NCBI GenBank assembly: GCA_029778535.1
Contig: JAKOQB010000029.1
Location: 1-64,000, forward strand
DNA: 64,000 nucleotides
Source of the DNA: Pseudomonadota bacterium
GTDB lineage: Bacteria; Pseudomonadota; Gammaproteobacteria; Burkholderiales; Burkholderiaceae_F
Reading direction: 5' to 3'
Shown one piece after another: positions 58,747 through 64,000 of this stretch. Made by a program: the position numbers and the translations under genes. The stretch's first letter is position 1, and the number at the start of each line of letters is the position of its first letter. The notes under the pieces are model-generated. The model was not told where the DNA came from. It saw only the letters and a list, made by a program, of their open reading frames with translations, and searched no databases.

Positions 58747-60783
58747 ATGCTCGAATTCGCAACGGCGAGCGCGGGCGACGTGGTCGCTGCGGGTCGGGAC
58801 ATCGATCCGCAGCGGCTGGCCAACGCCATCCGCTTCCTGTCCATCGATGCCATCGTGCAAGCCACGGAGGGTCACCAGGGCGTTCCGCTCGGCATGGCGG
58901 AGATCGCCACCGCGCTCTTCACGCGGCACCTGAAGTTCAATCCCGACGCGCCGACGTGGCCGGACCGCGACCGCTTCGTGCTGTCAAATGGCCACGGCTC
59001 GATGCTGCTCTACTCGCTGCTGTACCTGACCGGCTACGAGGCAATCTCGCTCGACCAGATCAAGAGCTTCCGCGAACTCGGTTCGCGTTGCGAAGGCCAC
59101 CCCGAGATCGCGCCGGAGCACGGCATCGAGGTGACGACCGGGCCGCTGGGGCAGGGCATCGCGAATGCGCTCGGCATGGCGGTGGCCGAGGCTTATCTCA
59201 ATGCGCGCTTCGGCGCGGGCCTCATCGATCACTACACGTACGCGTTCGTCGGCGACGGCTGCCTGCAGGAAGGCGTGGGACAGGAGATGATCGCGCTCGC
59301 CGGCCACCTGCGGCTCGGCAAGCTGATCCTCCTCTGGGACGACAACCGCATCACCGACGACGGCAGCACCGTGTTGTCGATCAGCGAGGATGTGGCCGCG
59401 CGCTTTCGCGTCGCCGACTGGCACGTGCTCGAAGTCGACGGCCACGACATCGAAGCGGTGTCGGCGGCGATCGCGGCAGCGAAGCAGGACCTGCGTCCTT
59501 CGCTGATCGCCTGCCGCACGGTGATCGCGCGCGGCATCGCGCGGCTGCAGGGGCAGCGCAGCGGCCACAGCGCGCGGCTTCATTCGGAGGACGCGCACGC
59601 GGCGCGGCAACTGCTCGACTGGCCGCATGCGCCCTTCGAGGTGCCCGCGGACATCCTGCGCGCGTGGCGCGCCGCCGGCCGCAGGTGCCAGGCCGAATAC
59701 GAATCGTGGAAGAAGCGCGTCGACGCACTGCCGGCCGCCGAGCGCGCGGAGTTCGAACGCGTGATGGACGGGGAACTGCCCATCGGCCGGCGCGAGGTCC
59801 TGCTCGACTACAAGCGCCGCGCGCCAGAGCAGAACCCGCCGCAGGGCGGAATCATGATTTCCGCCGAGATCAACGATCTACTCACCGACGTGTTGCCTGA
59901 GCGCGTGGTCGGCTGCGCCGACCTCGAGGCGCCCACCAGCCACAAGCGACGGCTGCGCGCGTTCACCGCGAACGACCGCGGCGGCGCTTACGTCCACTGC
60001 GGCGTGCGCGAGCACGTGATGGGGGCGATGGCCAACGGCATGGCCGCGCACGGCGGCGTGATTCCGCTCGCGGTCACGTACCTCGCGTTCTCCGACTACG
60101 AACGGCCCGCGATGCGAATGGCCGCGCTGATGGGCCTGCCGGTCAAGTTCGTGTTCAGCCACGATTCGATCGGCGTGGGCAAGAACGGGCCGACCCATCA
60201 GCCGGTCGAGATCCTCGCGTCGCTGCGCGCCATGCCGAACATGCTGGTGCTGCGGCCCGCCGACGCGGTCGAAGCCGCCGAGTGCTGGGAAATCGCGCTC
60301 GAACATCGCACCGGTCCCGCGAGCCTCGTGTTCGCGCGTCAGGCGCTGCCGGCGGTACGGCGAACGCATGTTGCCGAAAACCTGTCGCGGCGCGGCGCCT
60401 ACGTGCTGGCGGAAGGCGAGGGCGGCGCGCGCGCGGTGACGCTGCTTGCGACCGGATCAGAAGTCGCACTCGCGGTGGAAGCGCGCGCGCGGCTGCAGGC
60501 CGAAGGGATTCCTACCGCAGTCGTGTCGATGCCGAGCTGGGAACTGTTCGACGCGCAGGACGCGGCGTACCGTGCGCAAGTGCTGCACCCCGGCGCGGTG
60601 CGGGTGGCCGTCGAGGCCGCGGTGCGCTTCGGCTGGGACCGCTATCTCGGCGAGCACGGCGGCTTCGTCGGTATGACGGGTTTCGGCGCGTCGGGGCCCG
60701 CCGAAGCGCTGTACGAGCACTTCGGCATCACCCCGGCCGCGATCGTGGCCGAGGCGAAGCGCTGCATGAACGCGAAGCGTTGA
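58747..60783 (+). CDS. tkt: Transketolase, full length
   Basis: 678 residues, the usual length. N-terminal IRFLSIDAIVQATEGHQGVPLGMAEIATALF, GDGCLQEGVGQEMIALAGHLRLGKLILLWDDNRIT with the TPP GDG...N, then the C-terminal part with VHCGVREHVMGAMANGMAAHGGVIPLAVTYLAFSDYERPAMRMAALMG and HDSIGVGKNGPTHQPVEILASLRA. So this operon carries both a split and a complete transketolase. The complete one may link the pathway to central pentose metabolism, the split one to a dedicated step. Confidence 0.93.
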   Translation: MLEFATASAGDVVAAGRDIDPQRLANAIRFLSIDAIVQATEGHQGVPLGMAEIATALFTRHLKFNPDAPTWPDRDRFVLSNGHGSMLLYSLLYLTGYEAISLDQIKSFRELGSRCEGHPEIAPEHGIEVTTGPLGQGIANALGMAVAEAYLNARFGAGLIDHYTYAFVGDGCLQEGVGQEMIALAGHLRLGKLILLWDDNRITDDGSTVLSISEDVAARFRVADWHVLEVDGHDIEAVSAAIAAAKQDLRPSLIACRTVIARGIARLQGQRSGHSARLHSEDAHAARQLLDWPHAPFEVPADILRAWRAAGRRCQAEYESWKKRVDALPAAERAEFERVMDGELPIGRREVLLDYKRRAPEQNPPQGGIMISAEINDLLTDVLPERVVGCADLEAPTSHKRRLRAFTANDRGGAYVHCGVREHVMGAMANGMAAHGGVIPLAVTYLAFSDYERPAMRMAALMGLPVKFVFSHDSIGVGKNGPTHQPVEILASLRAMPNMLVLRPADAVEAAECWEIALEHRTGPASLVFARQALPAVRRTHVAENLSRRGAYVLAEGEGGARAVTLLATGSEVALAVEARARLQAEGIPTAVVSMPSWELFDAQDAAYRAQVLHPGAVRVAVEAAVRFGWDRYLGEHGGFVGMTGFGASGPAEALYEHFGITPAAIVAEAKRCMNAKR

Positions 60784-60796
60784 GAGCGAGGGTGGC

Positions 60797-61762
60797 ATGC
60801 ACCGGATCGTCTTTCTCGATCGATCGACGATCGCGCCGCAGATCCGCCTGCGGCGGCCGAGTTTCGAGCACGAGCTGATCGAGCACGCGAGCACGCGGCC
60901 CGAGGACGTCGTCGCACGGCTGGGCGGCGCGACCGTCGCCATCATCAACAAGGTTCCGCTGACGTCCGCGGCACTGGCGCAGCTCCCAGAGCTGCGGCTG
61001 ATCGCGGTCGCCGCGACCGGCACCGACTGCGTCGACAAGGCGTATTGCAAGTCGCGCGGCATCGCGGTCTCCAACATCCGCGGCTATGCGGTGAACACGG
61101 TGCCGGAACACGCGTTCGCGTTGATGCTCGCGTTGCGGCGGAACGTGATCGCGTATCGCAACGACGTGATCGCCGGCCGCTGGCAGCAGTCGGGACAGTT
61201 CTGCTTCTTCGACCACCCGATCCACGATCTGGCCGGCGCGCGGCTCGGGATCATCGGCGAAGGCGTGCTCGGGCAGCGCGTCGCGGAGATCGCCAGGGCG
61301 TTCGGCATGGTGCCGCTCTACGCCGCGCACAAGGGCCGTACCGGCCTGGGTCCGCTGTACACGCCGTGGCAGGAAGTGCTGGAAACCAGCGACATCATCA
61401 CGCTGCATTCGCCGCTGACCGAAGAAACCCGCGGCATGATCGCAATGACGGAATTCCGCGCGATGAAGCGGCGGCCGCTGATCATCAACACCGCGCGCGG
61501 CGGGCTGGTCGACGAAGAGGCGCTGGTCGCGGCGCTCGATGCCGGGCTGATCAGCGGCGCCGGTTTCGATGTCGTGACGGCTGAGCCCCCGGCGCCCGAC
61601 CATCCGCTGCTGCGCATCGCCGGCCGACCCAATGTGATCGTGACGCCGCACGTGGCGTGGGCATCGGACGAGGCGCAGCAGTCGCTGGCCGATCAGTTGA
61701 TGGACAACATCGAGAGCTTCATCGCCGGTCGGCCGCGCAATCTGGTGGAGGGCGCGTTCTGA
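60797..61762 (+). CDS. D-2-hydroxyacid dehydrogenase (glycerate/hydroxypyruvate reductase-like)
   Basis: 321 residues, ATG 60797. IAVAATGTDCVDKAYCKSRGIAVSNIRGYAVNTVPEHAFALMLALRRN, Rossmann GIIGEGVLGQRVAEIA, RPLIINTARGGLVDEEALV (arginine) and TPHVAWASDEAQQSL (histidine). Closest in layout to HprA/glycerate dehydrogenase. It would reduce hydroxypyruvate or a similar keto acid. Last gene of the operon; hydroxypyruvate is also a ketol donor for transketolase, so both could share a pool. Confidence 0.9.
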   Translation: MHRIVFLDRSTIAPQIRLRRPSFEHELIEHASTRPEDVVARLGGATVAIINKVPLTSAALAQLPELRLIAVAATGTDCVDKAYCKSRGIAVSNIRGYAVNTVPEHAFALMLALRRNVIAYRNDVIAGRWQQSGQFCFFDHPIHDLAGARLGIIGEGVLGQRVAEIARAFGMVPLYAAHKGRTGLGPLYTPWQEVLETSDIITLHSPLTEETRGMIAMTEFRAMKRRPLIINTARGGLVDEEALVAALDAGLISGAGFDVVTAEPPAPDHPLLRIAGRPNVIVTPHVAWASDEAQQSLADQLMDNIESFIAGRPRNLVEGAF

Positions 61763-61828
61763 AACCGACGTTCGAATGCGGCGCTTGGAGCCGACGCTAG
61801 GGTTCGTCCGCCGCGGAGTTGAGCGTGA

Positions 61829-62224
61829 TTACACGAGGTGAAAGCCGGGCAGCTTTGCCGCTTTCGCATCGAATGAGACGGTGGAGCCGCATTCAAGTGC
61901 GCGGTATCTGGCTCCGATCAGACAATCCGCGAATTCGGCGCCGAATTCCTTCCACACGAACAGCGCTTCCTCGACGCACGCCTCGTCTTCGACGCGGACC
62001 TCCGCCGAATCAAGCAGCCCGGAAAACGCGGCGAGGATCTCGTCTTTGGCCAGCCCGTAGCGACTGCGGAGCACCCATTCGCACTCCAAGAGAACCAACT
62101 GGCTGATCAGGACAGGGTCGCCGCTGTTCGCTTCGTGCCTGATCAGCCGGCGCGCGCTCTCGAACTGTCGTTGGTCGTCCGCAACGAGGAAGCGAACCAG
62201 TACGTTCGTGTCGAGACCGATCAT
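61829..62224 (-). CDS. vapC: VapC toxin, PIN-domain ribonuclease
   Basis: 131 residues. Acidic active-site residues D5 (GLDTNVLVRFL), E47 (LLECEWVL) and D100 (FADCLIGARYR) fit the PIN domain. It cleaves RNA, most often initiator tRNA in the VapC family. Its ATG overlaps the vapB stop (ATGA). The sequence is complete. Confidence 0.92.
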   Translation of the reverse strand: MIGLDTNVLVRFLVADDQRQFESARRLIRHEANSGDPVLISQLVLLECEWVLRSRYGLAKDEILAAFSGLLDSAEVRVEDEACVEEALFVWKEFGAEFADCLIGARYRALECGSTVSFDAKAAKLPGFHLV

Positions 62225-62442
62225 CAGCGCGACAGTTGGTCGATCGGCACCGGCTTCCGGCCCTTTCTATGCAGCATGCCGGCGAGCCCCAGAATGCTCT
62301 TGTTCTTGACCCGCATCAGCACGGTGCCGTCGGGCATGAGCGTGAACGTGATCCGATCGCCGGACTTCATGGCCAGCTTGTCCCGTATCCCTTTCGGAAT
62401 GGTCGTTTGCCCCTTGCTCGTCAAAGTGGATTCCTCGGCCAT
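62224..62442 (-). CDS. vapB: VapB-type antitoxin, AbrB/SpoVT fold
   Basis: 72 residues, ATG 62442, with STLTSKGQTTIPKGIRDKLAMKSGDRITFTLMPDGTVLMRVKN, the swapped-hairpin AbrB DNA-binding fold, and a toxin-wrapping C-terminus (HRKGRKPVPIDQL). It binds VapC and represses its own promoter, whose likely operator is the palindrome at 62469-62501. GAGGGC before the start fits a ribosome site. Confidence 0.9.
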   Translation of the reverse strand: MAEESTLTSKGQTTIPKGIRDKLAMKSGDRITFTLMPDGTVLMRVKNKSILGLAGMLHRKGRKPVPIDQLSR

Positions 62443-62468
62443 GGTGCCCTCCTCACATACCGCGTCTG

Positions 62469-62501
62469 CGATCCTTACGGCGGGAACTATAGTAAGGATC
62501 G
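62469..62501. promoter_or_regulatory. Operator palindrome of the vapBC promoter
   Basis: A perfect inverted repeat CGATCCTTAC (62469-62478) and GTAAGGATCG (62492-62501), 13 bases apart, lies 26 bases upstream of vapB. The spacer includes TATAGT on the minus strand, which may serve as a -10 element (read from 62494 leftwards as ACTATAGT). It is the expected binding site of VapB/VapBC. The epoxide hydrolase gene begins on the other side, so the palindrome may also touch its promoter. Confidence 0.75.
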
Positions 62502-62586
62502 ATGGCCGCCGCAACGTTGCATCAGGAATTTGGCGGCATATGGCGTGACGCACCTGCGCGAAGCGGGGCGTACGATAGGTGCGGAG

Positions 62587-63822
62587 ATGTCCGGTTCCGC
62601 GATCAAGCCGTTTCATCTGTCGATACCGCGGGCCGCGATCGACGACCTGCACGCGCGGCTCGACCGCATCCGCTGGCCCGACGAGGCGCCCGATGCGCCG
62701 TGGGCCTACGGCACGTCGCTCGCGTTCATGCGCGAGCTGGTTCACGAATGGCGCACACGCTACGACTGGCGCAGGACCGAGGCGGAACTGAACGCGTGGC
62801 CGCAGTTCACTACGCGCATCGACGGCATCGACATCCACTTCCTGCACGTCGAGGGCAAGGGGCCGCATCCGAGACCGCTGCTGCTGTCGCACGGCTGGCC
62901 GGGATCGGTGCTCGAGTTCATGAAACTGATCCCGCGGCTGACCGACCCGGCGGCGTTCGGCGCCGACGCGGCTGATGCCTTCACCGTGGTCGTGCCATCG
63001 CTGCCGGGCTACACGCTGTCGTTCCGGGAAGGGCAACCGCGCAAGGGGCTCGCCGAGATCGGCGCGATCTTCGACACGCTGATGCATGAGCGGCTGGGCT
63101 ATCGCCGTTACGGCGCGCAGGGCGGAGATTGGGGTTCGTTCATCACCGCGTGGCTGGGGCGCAATCGCGCGGAGCATCTGACCGCAATCCATCTGAACCT
63201 GATGCCGCTGAAGCGCGACGCGGCGATGTTCACGCATCCTTCCGAGAACGAGCGCCGCTACATCGACGAGTTGCAGGCCTGGCTGAAGGAAGAGACCGGC
63301 TATCAGGCGATCCAGGGCACGCGCCCGCAGACGCTGGCGTTCGCGCTGTCGGATTCACCAGTCGGGCTGGCGGCGTGGATCGCCGAGAAGTACCGCGCGT
63401 GGACCGACTGCAATGGCGATCCTTGCCGCGCGCTGACGCTGGACGAGATGCTCGGCAACATCAGCCTGTACTGGTTCACCAACTGCATCGGCGCGTCGTT
63501 CTGGCCGTACTACGCGCGCCTGCACGGCCCGTGGCCGATCGATGGTCGCATCGGCGTGCCGACCGGCTACTGCGAGTTCCCGCGCGAGATCCTGCGCCCG
63601 CCGCGCGAGGCGGCCGAGCGCCAGTTCAACATCGCGCGCTGGAGCGTGATGCCGCAGGGCGGCCACTTCGCGGCGCTCGAGCAGCCCGACGCGCTGGCGC
63701 GGGAGATCCGCGAGTTCTTTCGCGCGGTCGCGTGGACCGGTGCGCTGATCGACTGCGTGGAAACGGACATCGGCGAATGCTCCGATGCGAGCGACCATGA
63801 AGTCCGTGGGACAGGCGGCTAA
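62587..63822 (+). CDS. Epoxide hydrolase, EHN family
   Basis: 411 residues, ATG 62587. The EHN N-terminal domain (IPRAAIDDLHARLDRIRWPDEAP ... WAYGTSLAFMRELVHEWRTRYDWRRTEAELN) is followed by the alpha/beta-hydrolase core: LLLSHGWPGSVLEF (HGWPG oxyanion), GAQGGDWGSFITAWL (nucleophile D in GGDWG) and the late histidine GGHFAALEQP. The lid tyrosines are seen in FWPYYARLHGPW and TGYCEFPREI. It hydrolyses epoxides to diols. It does not lie in an operon with the VapBC genes. Confidence 0.9.
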   Translation: MSGSAIKPFHLSIPRAAIDDLHARLDRIRWPDEAPDAPWAYGTSLAFMRELVHEWRTRYDWRRTEAELNAWPQFTTRIDGIDIHFLHVEGKGPHPRPLLLSHGWPGSVLEFMKLIPRLTDPAAFGADAADAFTVVVPSLPGYTLSFREGQPRKGLAEIGAIFDTLMHERLGYRRYGAQGGDWGSFITAWLGRNRAEHLTAIHLNLMPLKRDAAMFTHPSENERRYIDELQAWLKEETGYQAIQGTRPQTLAFALSDSPVGLAAWIAEKYRAWTDCNGDPCRALTLDEMLGNISLYWFTNCIGASFWPYYARLHGPWPIDGRIGVPTGYCEFPREILRPPREAAERQFNIARWSVMPQGGHFAALEQPDALAREIREFFRAVAWTGALIDCVETDIGECSDASDHEVRGTGG

Positions 63823-64000
63823 CGACCTTGGATGCTGCTCCTGATCGGTACCTTGACCGTTTCGTCGAGCGGGGGCGGCGCTACGCATGTTGATGACGTC
63901 CGTCGCGACGAGGCGCTCGAGCGTCTCGCGATGGCGAGCGGCTGCGCCGGCATCCATCTCGCGGCGGTGGGCAGGCACGACCTGCTGCGCATGGTCATGC
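63823..64000. other. Right end of window, no supported gene
   Basis: The final ~180 bases have an open plus-strand frame from ATG 63832 (starting MLLLIGTLTVSSSGGG) and an open minus-strand frame, both running to the edge. Neither matches anything I can name, so no gene is called. A gene may begin here and continue outside. Confidence 0.4.

Overview
The window is uniformly GC-rich, densely coded DNA of a Gram-negative bacterium. A class I PHA synthase, TRAP transport, SorAB-type sulfite oxidation, nitrilase, several glutathione S-transferases, GcvA-type LysR regulators and many short palindromic intergenic repeats suggest a betaproteobacterium, probably Burkholderiales-like. That placement is inference from gene content. 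I see no rRNA, tRNA or CRISPR array.

Layout. (1) 1-1.55 kb: the end of an IS3-family element with a broken orfA lies against what looks like a decayed integron cassette array. It has one well-formed attC, a weaker second one, a DUF4160/DUF2442 toxin-antitoxin-like cassette whose first gene is frameshifted, and a DUF1801 cassette with an aberrant end. (2) 1.5-10.4 kb: small metabolic genes (VOC protein, thiol isomerase, RidA, GNAT, a DapB-like reductase, thioesterase, TDT carrier, GFA protein, GST, nitrilase, uracil-DNA glycosylase, DUF167) with some decaying genes between them. (3) 10.5-17 kb: a MacAB-like exporter (adaptor, ATPase, two permeases) with a PHA synthase between adaptor and ATPase. 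(4) 17-28.3 kb: DUF488, two GNATs, a stress protein, ZIP carrier, glycerophosphodiesterase, NUDIX, lipase, sulfite dehydrogenase SorAB with a divergent cytochrome b, an acyl-carrier/GNAT fusion, a MITE-like element and a GST. (5) 28.4-30.8 kb: serC-serA. (6) 31.4-44.2 kb: a stress block with DUF1614 and BON proteins, dnaK-dnaJ, a DksA-like protein, a second exporter (ATPase, large permease, adaptor), a DUF883/YqjE/YqjK-like membrane trio and a groEL. (7) 44.3-49.9 kb: a cyclopropane-fatty-acid-synthase-like methyltransferase and an FAD oxidoreductase, a pair resembling the enzymes that make methyl-branched fatty acids, with a double-thioredoxin protein on the other strand between them. (8) 49.9-61.8 kb: a catabolic locus with a SAF-domain oxidoreductase, a hydratase, a LysR regulator and an eight-gene operon (SDR, split transketolase, TRAP dctPQM, full transketolase, 2-hydroxyacid dehydrogenase). 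(9) 61.8-64 kb: a VapBC pair with a clear operator palindrome, and an epoxide hydrolase.

How it works together. The 53.1-61.8 kb operon looks like uptake of a small acidic or polyol-like substrate through TRAP, oxidation by the SDR, two-carbon transfers by transketolases and reduction of a 2-keto acid. Regions 6 and 7 share an envelope and protein-quality theme. Two exporter operons are laced with the same palindromic repeat at most of their gene junctions, and several small genes are visibly decaying, so this is a stable chromosome segment with accessory patches rather than one island.
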